Assembly (NCBI RefSeq): GCF_000716435.1
Contig: NZ_JNWO01000009.1
Span: 186,001 to 250,000 of the forward strand
Direction: 5' to 3'
Length of the DNA stretch: 64,000 nucleotides
Origin: Streptomyces xylophagus
GTDB taxonomy: Bacteria; Actinomycetota; Actinomycetes; Streptomycetales; Streptomycetaceae
Under the pieces are notes generated by a model. The model was not told the origin of the DNA. It did not search any database and saw nothing but the letters and a program-made list of their open reading frames with translations. A program made the translations under genes and the position numbers. The stretch's first letter is position 1. Each line of letters begins with the position of its first letter. Positions 26,501 to 34,002 of this stretch are shown here, piece after piece.

Positions 26501-26980
26501 CTCCAGGTCGGGCTGGCCGGCGAGCAGTTCGCGTACGGCGACGTCCTGTTCGGGGCCGGACAGCAGCCGTAGCGGCTCGACGAACAGGTCACTGTCCTGG
26601 TGGGCGCGGACCAGGGCGTAGCAGAACGAGTGGAAGGTGGTCGCCCGGGGCGCGCGGGCGGCCCCGATGCGCAGCGCCATGCGGTCGCGCAGCTCGACGG
26701 CCGCCTTGCGGCTGAACGTCAGCACGAGGACGCGCGCGGGGTCACCTCCCCGGGCGATCCGGGCCGCCACGGACTCCACGAGTGTGGTCGTCTTGCCGGT
26801 GCCCGGACCTGCGAGGACGAGCAGCGGACCGGTCTCGTGGTCAACCACCGAGCGCTGTGGCGCGTCCAGGTGAGGGGGAGCCGGCCGGGTCGGCGGGGTA
26901 CGCACCAGTCGGTAAGCGCCACGGTTCCCCTGTCGCACCTGGGGGTGCGACAGGCGCCTGGTGGAGGAAGAGGAGCTCAC
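23516..26980 (-). CDS. adnA: AdnA-like helicase-nuclease subunit with Fe-S cysteines
   Basis: About 1154 residues. Motor motifs: LDAPQRSVVDH, Walker A LAGPGTGKTTTLVES, VFVDEYQDTDPAQ, GDPDQSIYTFRG, AATRARERLVVT. A Glu/Asp/Ala-rich insert with imperfect repeats (VDAMAEADDEQTMAEADDVD) breaks the motor. The C-terminal nuclease reads GSMDRVE ... YVVDFKTGK. One cysteine before it (ANTCALQWFLG) and three after it (HCAHCAFRASC) match the four-cysteine iron-sulfur pattern of AddB/Cas4-type nucleases. Equivalent to Rv3202c (AdnA). GTG at 26980. It precedes adnB in the operon. Confidence 0.92.
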   Translation of the reverse strand: MSSSSSTRRLSHPQVRQGNRGAYRLVRTPPTRPAPPHLDAPQRSVVDHETGPLLVLAGPGTGKTTTLVESVAARIARGGDPARVLVLTFSRKAAVELRDRMALRIGAARAPRATTFHSFCYALVRAHQDSDLFVEPLRLLSGPEQDVAVRELLAGQPDLEKLGLAHVRWPDELRACLTTRGFADEVRAVLARSRELGLDPRALDAFARRIGRPDWRAAAAFLAEYLDVLDLQGVLDYAELVHRAVLLAHRPEAAERLAAQYDAVFVDEYQDTDPAQVRLLHALAGGGRTLVAFGDPDQSIYTFRGADVNGILDFPSAFPRADGSPAPVEVLRTSRRSGAALLTATRLLTQRMPLTRLPAQKVRAHRELSPVRDGGRVEVYTYPTPGTELDNIADILRRAHLEDGVPWSDMAVLVRAGSRTIPTVRRALTAAGVPLDIDGDDLPLRHEPAVAPLLTALRAVAVAEAAVRPEADTEATRAPEEEVDAVDAMAEADDEQTMAEADDVDTVAEAGEEQATVKADSEEPAVPSWLDTETALTLLASPLAAMDAADLRRLGRALREEERAGGNAVPPPSDELLARALAEPERLVAHDPTYARGAQRLGALLRKARERLAGGGTAEEALWDLWQGTPWPGRLERAARRGGAAGRNADRDLDAVCALFATAARAEERTGGRGALNFLEEIDAEDIAADTLTRRAVRPDAVRLMTAHRSKGLEWRLVVVAGVQEGLWPDLRRRGSLLEADRIGRDGLAEPLTPGALLAEERRLFYVAATRARERLVVTAVKAPADDGDQPSRFLTELGVEPKDVTGRPRRPLSVAALVAELRATTVDPRVSATLREAAARRLARLAALADEDGRPLVPSAHPYRWWGMFEPTESKVPLRDRDQPVVLSGSALDQLANTCALQWFLGREVKADAPATAAQGFGNVVHVLADEVASGRTPADLAVLMERLDTVWNALAFDAPWKSAQEKDNARVALERFLKWHVDSNGVRTGRTPVASEHDFDVTLEAGDYEVRIRGSMDRVETDGEGRAYVVDFKTGKQTPTAREVERHPQLAVYQLAVREGAVDEAFDGVRPEPGGAELVQLRQGAAQRDGGETLPKVQAQEPLEGEWAGELLATAAGKVLDERFTPTAGQHCAHCAFRASCSARPEGRHVVE

Positions 26981-27237
26981 GTGGTTCGCCGGTCCTGGTG
27001 GGTGTGCTGGTTGCTGGACCACCGCGCGTGGAAGGCGGTGGCCGCGGGGTGAGGGGGACACGTGCCGCCGACGCTACGCCGACGGGCCGTACGGAAGCAG
27101 GGCTTCCCCTTCTTCCCTCACGGCTCGCACGACCCTCGCGTCCCTCGCCACTCGAACGTACGGCATGCCACGGACGTGCCGGGTTTCCCCCGTACGGGCC
27201 ACAGGTCGCCCCGGGGCGCGTCCCATGGCGGAAGCTG

Positions 27238-27624
27238 TCAGGTGTGACCGTCCGCGCGCTCGCCGCCGTCCCATCGCGCCCGTTTCATGTCGACACGGGG
27301 CAGGTGACCCTCGGTGGCCCTGCTCGCCTCCTTCAGGGCGGTGCCCTCCGCGCGGTAGTGGTCGAGCGCCTCCAGCTCGTGGCCGGGGAGCAGGACGCCG
27401 TCCGCGCGGACGACCCGCCACCACGGAACGACTCCTCCGTAGAGGGCCATCACGCGGCCGACCTGGCGTGGTCCGCCCTCCTCCAGCCACTCGGCGACGT
27501 CGCCGTACGTCATGACGCGCCCGGGCGGAATCCGTTCGGCCACGTCGAGGACCCGCTCGGCGTACTCGGGCAGCGCGTCGTCGTGCTCCGGGCCGACGCC
27601 GTCCGGAAGGCTCTCCTCGCTCAT
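27238..27624 (-). CDS. Alkyltransferase-like protein (ATL, MGMT-fold)
   Basis: A 128-residue MGMT-like DNA-binding domain: YAERVLDVAERIPPGRVMTY, GDVAEWLEEGGPRQVGRVM with the finger Arg57, then PWWRVVRADG at 67-76. In true O6-alkylguanine transferases this block is PCHRV; the acceptor Cys is replaced by Trp68, so it cannot take the alkyl group. ATL proteins flip and bind alkylated bases and hand them to nucleotide excision repair. ATG at 27624 (an ATG three codons earlier is possible). Equivalent to Rv3204. It is divergent from the flippase-like gene and upstream of adnA. Confidence 0.9.
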   Translation of the reverse strand: MSEESLPDGVGPEHDDALPEYAERVLDVAERIPPGRVMTYGDVAEWLEEGGPRQVGRVMALYGGVVPWWRVVRADGVLLPGHELEALDHYRAEGTALKEASRATEGHLPRVDMKRARWDGGERADGHT

Positions 27625-27810
27625 CCGCCCCATCCTGCCGCACCCCACCGACAATGCGACGCGCTGGCGACTGTGCGTAGCGCTCGCCCCGGAGCGGCGC
27701 GTGCGGCAGACTGTGCGCCCCCGCATTTGCACCCTGATGCCCCCGTGTGTCGGTGGGGCATGCCACCATCGTGCGGGCGGTGACCGGTGATACGAGATCA
27801 AGAAGAGACG

Positions 27811-30564
27811 ATGAAGCAGCAGGGTGTGCATCCCGAAGACGCGGAGGGCACCTCTGACGCTGCGTCGCGCCCGGACACCGCCGCCGACGAGAACGAACAG
27901 GACCCCACGGAGGGGCCCACCGAGAAGCCCGCGTCCGACCCCGTGACCGGCCTCGAGGACTGCGACGACACGCACGCCGAAGAGGTCGAGGGCGACGAAC
28001 CGCTGCTCCCCGCGCGCGTGCACCGCCCGTCCGATCTCATGCGCCTCCTGGTGGGCTTTCTCGCGATCGTCGTACTGCTGGCGATCGCCGCGTTCGCGCA
28101 CGGCACGACCTCGGGGCTCGAACAGGACATCAACAAGGGCACCGGGCAGGCACCCGACCTGCTGATCAAGATCGCGGGGCTGGCCTCCAGCATCGCCATC
28201 CTGCTGGTGCCGGTCGCCTTCGCGATCGAGCGGCTGATCAAGCGGGACGGGCTGCGCATCGCCGACGGCGTGCTCGCGGCGGTCCTCGCGCACGGAGTGA
28301 CACTCGCCACGGACCTGTGGGTCGCCAAGGCCGCCCCGGGCTCGATCCAGGAGGCGCTCACCCAGCCCTCCCCCGGCGACATCCACGCCCTCACCGACCC
28401 GGTGCACGGCTATCTGGCGCCCGTCATCGCGTACATGACGGCCGTAGGCATGTCCCGGAGGCCGCGCTGGCGCTCGGTGCTGTGGATCGTGCTGCTGCTG
28501 GACGCCTTCTCGATGCTGGTCACCGGGTACACGACGCCGTTCTCGATCATCCTGACGGTGCTGATCGGCTGGACCGTGGCCTACGGGACGCTGTACGCGG
28601 TGGGCTCGCCGAACGTCCGGCCCACCGGCCGGACGCTGATGGCGGGCCTGCGGACGGTCGGCTTCCACCCCGTGGGCGCGGCCCGCGAGGAGGCCGTCGA
28701 CACGGAGAACGGCGACCGCGGCCGACGCTACTTCGTGACCCTGGAGGACGGTCCACCGCTGGACGTCACGGTGGTCGACCGGGAGCAGCAGGCGCAGGGC
28801 TTCTTCTACCGCGCGTGGCGCAATCTGACGCTCCGCGGCTTCGCGACCCGCAGCAGCCTCCAGTCGCTGCGCCAGGCGCTTGAGCAGGAGGCCCTGCTGG
28901 CGTACGCGGCGATCGCGGCCGGCGCCAACGCGCCGAAGCTGATCGCGACCTCGGAACTCGGCCCCGACGCCGTGATGCTCGTCTACGAGCACACCGGCGG
29001 ACGCACCCTCGACTCGCTCGCGGACGAGGAGATCACCGATGATCTGCTGCGCAACACCTGGCATCAGGTGCAGGCGCTGCAGTCGCGGCGCATCGCCCAC
29101 CGCAGGCTCGCCGGTGACGCGATTCTGGTGGATCGTTCCGGCACGGTGATCCTCACGGACCTGCGCGGCGGTGAGATCGCCGCCGGTGAACTGCTGCTGC
29201 GCATGGACGTCGCCCAGTTGGTGACGACGATCGGCCTGCGGGTGGGCGCCGAGCGCGCGGTGGCCTCGGCGGTCGATGTCCTCGGCCCCGACGCCGTGGC
29301 CGACTGTCTGCCGATGCTCCAGCCCATCGCGCTGACGCGCTCCACGCGCGCGACGCTGCGTCGACTGTCCCGGGAACGGGCCCAGCGGGAGCGCGACGCG
29401 ATCCTCGAGGCGTCCCGGCAGACCAGGCTGGCCCACGCGGAGGAGACTCCGGAGGGGTCCACGCCCGTACTCGAGAAGCCCGACAAGAAGGCCGTACGCG
29501 CGGAGCAGCGGGCCGAGAAGCGGGCCATCGACGAGGCGTTGGACGAGGCGCGCGAGGAGGATCTGCTCACCCAGATCCGTCACCAAGTGCTGCTGATCAG
29601 GCCGCAGGCGCACGTCGAACCGGCCCGTCTGGAGCGGGTGCGGCCGCGCACGCTGATCAGTTTCATGGCGGGCGCGATCGGTGGGTACTTCCTGCTGACG
29701 CAGCTCACGCACATCGAGTTCGGTCCGCTCGTCGCCAACGCCCAGTGGGGCTGGGTGGCCGCGGCCGTGCTGTTCTCGGCGCTGAGCTACTTCGCGGCGG
29801 CGATGGCGCTCCTGGGGTTCGTGCCGGAGCGGGTGCCGTTCCTGCGGGCCGTGGCGGCGCAGGTCGCGGGGTCGTTCGTGAAGATCGTGGCCCCGGCCGC
29901 GGTCGGCGGTGTCGCCCTGAACACGCGCTTCCTGCAGCGTGCCGGGGTACGGCCCGGGCTCGCGGTGGCGAGTGTCGGCGCTTCGCAGCTGTTCGGGCTG
30001 GGCTGCCACATCCTGATGCTGCTGTCGTTCGGCTATCTGACCGGCACCGAGAAGACGCCCTCCCTGTCGCCGTCCCGGACGGTCATCGCCGGTCTGCTGA
30101 CGGTGGCGGTGCTGGTGCTCGTGGTGACCTCGGTGCCCTTCCTGCGGAAGTTCCTCGTCACGCGCGTGCGGTCGCTGTTCGCGGGCGTCATCCCGCGCAT
30201 GCTCGACGTGCTGCAGCGGCCGCAGAAGCTGGTCACCGGCATCGGCGGCATGCTCCTGCTGACGGCGTGCTTCGTGATGTGCCTGGACGCGTCGATCCGC
30301 GCGTTCGGCGACCAGTCGACGTCGCTCAGCCTGGCCAGCGTCGCCGTCGTCTTCCTCGCGGGCAACGCGCTCGGTTCCGCGGCGCCGACCCCGGGCGGCG
30401 TGGGCGCGGTCGAGGCGAGCCTGACCCTCGGTCTGATCGCCGTCGGCCTCCCTAAAGAGGTCGCCGCTCCGGCGGTACTGCTGTACCGGCTGCTGACGCT
30501 GTGGATTCCGGTGCTGCCGGGCTGGCTGTTCTTCAACCATCTGTCCCGCAAGGGCTCCCTGTAG
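27811..30564 (+). CDS. Flippase-like membrane protein (LPG_synthase_TM) with embedded pseudokinase
   Basis: About 917 residues. An acidic cytosolic N-terminus (1-75) comes first, then a set of about six or seven membrane helices (85-270), then a soluble part (290-600), then a second membrane domain of about eight helices from about 615, of the LPG-synthase-TM/YbhN type (GSFVKIVAPAAVGGVALNTR, GSAAPTPGGVGAVEASL). The soluble part looks like a kinase: IAHRRLAGDAILVD at 428-441 and VILTDLRGGE near 450 mirror HRDLxxxN and DFG. The catalytic Asp is replaced by Arg, so it is probably a pseudokinase. ATG at 27811 has AGAAGAG upstream; GTG at 27787 is the alternative. Lipid or isoprenoid-linked substrate translocation is inferred. 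Confidence 0.82.
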   Translation: MKQQGVHPEDAEGTSDAASRPDTAADENEQDPTEGPTEKPASDPVTGLEDCDDTHAEEVEGDEPLLPARVHRPSDLMRLLVGFLAIVVLLAIAAFAHGTTSGLEQDINKGTGQAPDLLIKIAGLASSIAILLVPVAFAIERLIKRDGLRIADGVLAAVLAHGVTLATDLWVAKAAPGSIQEALTQPSPGDIHALTDPVHGYLAPVIAYMTAVGMSRRPRWRSVLWIVLLLDAFSMLVTGYTTPFSIILTVLIGWTVAYGTLYAVGSPNVRPTGRTLMAGLRTVGFHPVGAAREEAVDTENGDRGRRYFVTLEDGPPLDVTVVDREQQAQGFFYRAWRNLTLRGFATRSSLQSLRQALEQEALLAYAAIAAGANAPKLIATSELGPDAVMLVYEHTGGRTLDSLADEEITDDLLRNTWHQVQALQSRRIAHRRLAGDAILVDRSGTVILTDLRGGEIAAGELLLRMDVAQLVTTIGLRVGAERAVASAVDVLGPDAVADCLPMLQPIALTRSTRATLRRLSRERAQRERDAILEASRQTRLAHAEETPEGSTPVLEKPDKKAVRAEQRAEKRAIDEALDEAREEDLLTQIRHQVLLIRPQAHVEPARLERVRPRTLISFMAGAIGGYFLLTQLTHIEFGPLVANAQWGWVAAAVLFSALSYFAAAMALLGFVPERVPFLRAVAAQVAGSFVKIVAPAAVGGVALNTRFLQRAGVRPGLAVASVGASQLFGLGCHILMLLSFGYLTGTEKTPSLSPSRTVIAGLLTVAVLVLVVTSVPFLRKFLVTRVRSLFAGVIPRMLDVLQRPQKLVTGIGGMLLLTACFVMCLDASIRAFGDQSTSLSLASVAVVFLAGNALGSAAPTPGGVGAVEASLTLGLIAVGLPKEVAAPAVLLYRLLTLWIPVLPGWLFFNHLSRKGSL

Positions 30565-30567
30565 AGC

Positions 30568-30603
30568 ACGCACGCGTGGGCATGCGGGGTAGCACGCGTG
30601 CGT
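30568..30603 (+). terminator. Hairpin terminator after the flippase-like gene
   Basis: Perfect 11-bp arms (ACGCACGCGTG at 30568-30578 with 30593-30603), a 14-base loop, four bases past the stop codon. Confidence 0.72.
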
Positions 30604-30659
30604 ACCCCGTACGGCCCGTGCCCCGAGCGCCGTGCCGTGTACGACCTCAGGATGGGATC

Positions 30660-32204
30660 ATGCCGACCCCCTCCCGGCTGCGTGCCGCTGCCCTGACCGC
30701 CACCGTCGTCCTGCTGTCCGCCACGCTGGCGGGCTGCGGCGGCGACTCCAAGGACGAGGATCCGACGGCCCAGAAGCTGAGCTGGAAGGACTGCCCGGCC
30801 CCGTCCGAGTCCGAGGGCGGCGGCACCGCACCGTCACCGCTGCCGAACGGCGGCAAATGGCAGTGCGCCACCATGAAGGCGCCTCTCGACTGGAGCAAGC
30901 CCAGGGGCGACACGATCGGGCTCGCGCTGGTCCGGGCGAAGGCCAGCGGTCCCGCGAACAAGCGGATCGGTTCACTCGTCTTCAACTTCGGCGGCCCCGG
31001 CGGCTCGGGAGTCACCACGCTCCCCGCGTTCGGCGAGGACTACGCGACCCTGCGCACCCGGTACGACCTGGTGAGCTTCGACCCGCGCGGAGTCGGCCGC
31101 AGCGCCGGCGTCAAGTGCGAGAGCGACTCCCAGCTCGACCAGTACTTCCAGCAGGACGCGACCCCGGACACCTCGGCCGAACGCACCAAGCTCCTGGCCA
31201 ACACCAAGCAGTTCAACGCGGCCTGCGAGAAGAACTCCAAGAAGATGCTCCCCCAGGTGCGCACCACCGACGCGGCCCGCGACATGGACCTGATGCGCCA
31301 GGTCCTCGGCGACGACAAGCTGCACTACTTCGGCATCTCCTACGGCACCGAACTCGGCGGTGTCTACGCCCACTTGTTCCCGAAGCACGTGGGGCGTGCC
31401 GTCTTCGACGCGGTCGTCGACCCGACCCAGAACTCCGAACAGGGTTCCCTGGGACAGGCCAAGGGCTTCCAGCTCGCGCTCGACAACTTCGCCGACGACT
31501 GCACGTCGAAGACCACGGACTGCCCGGTCGGCGACACCGCGCAGGACGTCAAGGACCGCATCGCCAAGCTGCTGAAGAGCCTCGACAGCAAGCCGATCCC
31601 GGGGATCTTCCCCCGCCAGCTGACCCAGACCGCCGCGACCAACGGCATCGCGCAGGCGCTGTACTCGAAGGACTTCTGGGAATACCTCACCGAGGGGCTG
31701 GAGCAGGCCTACAGCGGTGACGGCAAGGTCCTCATGCTGCTGTCCGACTCGATGAACGGGCGCAGCGAGAACGGCGAGTACAGCAACATCACCGCGGCGA
31801 ACGTCGCCATCAACTGCGCCGACGACAAGCCGAGGTACACCGCCGACTACGTGGAGCGGAAGCTGCCCGAATTCCGGGCGGCCTCGCCCCTGTTCGGCGA
31901 CTTCCTTGCCTGGGGCATGGTCACCTGCACCGACTGGGCCGTGCCGGGCGCCGCCGACCATCCCGACGTGAGCGCGAACGGGTCGGCGCCGATCCTCGTC
32001 GTGGGCAACACCGGGGACCCGGCCACGCCGTACGAGGGCGCGAAGAAGATGGTCGACGCGCTGGGCAAGGGCGTCGCGGTCGAGCTGACGTACAAGGGCC
32101 AGGGGCACGGGGCGTACGACAGCAAGAACAAGTGCGTGCAGAGCGCGGTAAACGGCTATCTGCTGAACGGGAAAGTCCCGGCGGCCGGCACCGTCTGCTC
32201 CTGA
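30660..32204 (+). CDS. Secreted lipoprotein tripeptidyl-aminopeptidase-type alpha/beta hydrolase (copy 1)
   Basis: The 514-residue precursor has a lipoprotein signal with lipobox TLAGC (Cys26). The alpha/beta hydrolase core shows FNFGGPGGSG as oxyanion region, DPRGVGRS, nucleophile Ser227 in GISYGTELGG, VGNTGDPATPYEGA with the acid Asp and GQGHGAYD with the catalytic His. The C-terminal lid (TAP-C type) carries several Cys. Such enzymes release N-terminal tripeptides or prolyl peptides outside the cell. AGGA lies nine bases before the ATG. A paralogue follows; the two differ most in the linker after the lipid anchor. Confidence 0.92.
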   Translation: MPTPSRLRAAALTATVVLLSATLAGCGGDSKDEDPTAQKLSWKDCPAPSESEGGGTAPSPLPNGGKWQCATMKAPLDWSKPRGDTIGLALVRAKASGPANKRIGSLVFNFGGPGGSGVTTLPAFGEDYATLRTRYDLVSFDPRGVGRSAGVKCESDSQLDQYFQQDATPDTSAERTKLLANTKQFNAACEKNSKKMLPQVRTTDAARDMDLMRQVLGDDKLHYFGISYGTELGGVYAHLFPKHVGRAVFDAVVDPTQNSEQGSLGQAKGFQLALDNFADDCTSKTTDCPVGDTAQDVKDRIAKLLKSLDSKPIPGIFPRQLTQTAATNGIAQALYSKDFWEYLTEGLEQAYSGDGKVLMLLSDSMNGRSENGEYSNITAANVAINCADDKPRYTADYVERKLPEFRAASPLFGDFLAWGMVTCTDWAVPGAADHPDVSANGSAPILVVGNTGDPATPYEGAKKMVDALGKGVAVELTYKGQGHGAYDSKNKCVQSAVNGYLLNGKVPAAGTVCS

Positions 32205-32244
32205 GCACATCCCCGAATTCCCGGCAAAAGTGCAGGTCAAACGG

Positions 32245-32253
32245 TTATCCACA
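32245..32253 (+). promoter_or_regulatory. DnaA box (TTATCCACA)
   Basis: Exact general DnaA-box consensus between the two peptidase genes, followed about 30 bases later by a TACTAT -10-like element (32282-32287). Motif match only. Confidence 0.4.
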
Positions 32254-32341
32254 GGCTGTCACGGGCTCGGCTCGCGCCGCCTACTATGGCCTGACCGCCA
32301 TCCGCGGCGTGACGCGGACGGCCTGCGAGGGGGGAATGCAC

Positions 32342-33904
32342 ATGGCGCGATTCGTACGGTGGACGGCCCTGATGGCCGCCGCCGCACTGCTGACGGCCGG
32401 CTGTAGCAGCGGCTCGTCGGACGACGGCAAGGACGGCGCGGGCGCGGGGGACACCAAGCCGTCCGCAGCCGACTCGTCCTCTTCCACGTCCACCACGGCC
32501 GCGCTGCCCGCCTCACTGACCGCGCAGAAGCCGGCCTGGGGGCGCTGCAAGGCCACCGGCGACTCGGCCGCGCCGAGCAGCGACTGGCAGTGCGCGACGC
32601 TGAAGGTGCCGCTGGACTGGACGAAGCCGGACGGCTCGACGATCGGTCTCGCGCTGATCCGCTCCAAGGCGACCGGCGGCAACCGCATCGGCTCGCTGCT
32701 GTTCAACTTCGGCGGCCCCGGCGGCTCGGGCGTCGACTACATGCCGTCGTACTCCACCACCGTGTCCGCGCTGCACGAGCGTTACGACCTGGTGAGCTGG
32801 GACCCGCGCGGGGTCGGCGCCAGCGAAGGCGTCCGCTGCCGCAGCGACAAGGCGATCCAGGCCGCCGAGGACATCGACGCCACTCCGGACACGTCGGCTG
32901 AGGAGAACACCTACTTCCAGGACGCCGTCGACTTCGGCAAGGGCTGCGAGAAGGCAGCCGGGAAGTTGATGGCGCATGTGTCGACGACCGACACGGCCCG
33001 CGACATGGACCTGATGCGCCAGGTGCTGGGCGACGCGAAGATGCACTACTTCGGCATCTCGTACGGCACCGAACTCGGCGGTGTCTACGCCCACTTGTTC
33101 CCGAAGAAGGTGGGGCGGCTGACCCTGGACGCGGTCGTCGACCCGAGCGCCGACTCGGTGGGCCACGCCCTGAACCAGACGAAGGGCTTCCAGCGCGCGC
33201 TGGACGACTACCTCAAGTCGACGGGCCAGGACCCGGATCAGGGCTCGCAGAAGATCGCGGCCCTGCTGAAGCGGCTCGACTCCACACCGCTGGCGACCTC
33301 GTCCGGCCGGAAGCTGACCCAGACGCTCGCGCTGACCGGCATCGTCCTTCCGCTGTACAGCAAGGAGGGCTGGCCGACCCTGACCAGCGCCCTGAACTCC
33401 GCGGAAGAGGGGGACGGTTCGGAGCTCCTGGCGCTCGCCGACGGCTACAACGACCGTGACAGCGCGGGGCACTACGGCACGACGACCCATTCCCAACGAG
33501 TCATATCGTGCTTGGACGACAAGCAGCGGCCGACGCCCGCGCAGATGCAGAAGCTGCTGCCCGAGTTCGAGAAGGTCTCCCCGGTGTTCGGCGAGTTCAT
33601 GGGCTGGGACACGGCCGGGTGGTGCCACGACTGGCCGGTGGCCGGGCAGTACGACACTCCGGAGGTCAGCGCGCCCGGTGCGGCGCCGATCCTGGTGGTC
33701 GGCAACACCGGGGACCCGGCGACGCCGTACGAGGGGGCCCGCAAGATGGTCGACGAGCTGGGCAAGGGCGTCGGTGTGGAGCTGACCTGGAAGGGCGAGG
33801 GGCACGGGGCGTACGGGAGCGGGAGCGACTGTGTCGACTCGACGGTGAACGCGTATCTACTGAAGGGCACGGTGCCCAAGGACGGCAAGGTCTGCGCCTC
33901 GTAA
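32342..33904 (+). CDS. Secreted lipoprotein tripeptidyl-aminopeptidase-type alpha/beta hydrolase (copy 2)
   Basis: The 520-residue precursor has lipobox LTAGC (Cys21) and a Ser/Asp/Thr-rich tether (SSSSTSTTAALPAS). The enzyme core repeats copy 1: LLFNFGGPGGSGVDYMP, DPRGVGASEG, MHYFGISYGTELGGVYAHLF with the nucleophile Ser, GNTGDPATPYEGA and GEGHGAYGS. Long identical runs (YFGISYGTELGGVYAHLFPK) show a tandem duplication with later divergence. ATG at 32342 is chosen over 32336 because the GGGGGGA lies at proper distance only for the former. It has its own likely promoter (TACTAT at 32282-32287). Convergent with moeZ. Confidence 0.92.
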   Translation: MARFVRWTALMAAAALLTAGCSSGSSDDGKDGAGAGDTKPSAADSSSSTSTTAALPASLTAQKPAWGRCKATGDSAAPSSDWQCATLKVPLDWTKPDGSTIGLALIRSKATGGNRIGSLLFNFGGPGGSGVDYMPSYSTTVSALHERYDLVSWDPRGVGASEGVRCRSDKAIQAAEDIDATPDTSAEENTYFQDAVDFGKGCEKAAGKLMAHVSTTDTARDMDLMRQVLGDAKMHYFGISYGTELGGVYAHLFPKKVGRLTLDAVVDPSADSVGHALNQTKGFQRALDDYLKSTGQDPDQGSQKIAALLKRLDSTPLATSSGRKLTQTLALTGIVLPLYSKEGWPTLTSALNSAEEGDGSELLALADGYNDRDSAGHYGTTTHSQRVISCLDDKQRPTPAQMQKLLPEFEKVSPVFGEFMGWDTAGWCHDWPVAGQYDTPEVSAPGAAPILVVGNTGDPATPYEGARKMVDELGKGVGVELTWKGEGHGAYGSGSDCVDSTVNAYLLKGTVPKDGKVCAS

Positions 33905-33922
33905 CGCGTACGTCCGCTCGGA

Positions 33923-33990
33923 CCGCTGCCCGAATCTCTGCCCGGGCAGCGGAAAGGGGCCCGGCGCCTGTGGTGCCGAGCCCCTCCCGG
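33923..33990. terminator. Double hairpin between convergent genes
   Basis: First stem CCGCTGCCCG (33923-33932) with 33943-33952; a second imperfect GC-rich stem (AGGGGCCCGGC-type) spans about 33955-33990. Together they separate the peptidase gene from moeZ. Confidence 0.75.
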
Positions 33991-34002
33991 GAAGGTGTGC
34001 GT

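Noticed and set aside
23399..26572. 1057-codon open frame on the plus strand opposite adnA
   Set aside because: It is the antisense shadow of adnA caused by high third-position GC; the minus-strand frame has complete helicase and nuclease motifs.
26981..27237. 30-codon ORF and possible SOS box upstream of adnA
   Set aside because: The ORF starting MPYVRVARD has no SD, and CGAACGTACG lacks the second half-site of the actinobacterial SOS box.
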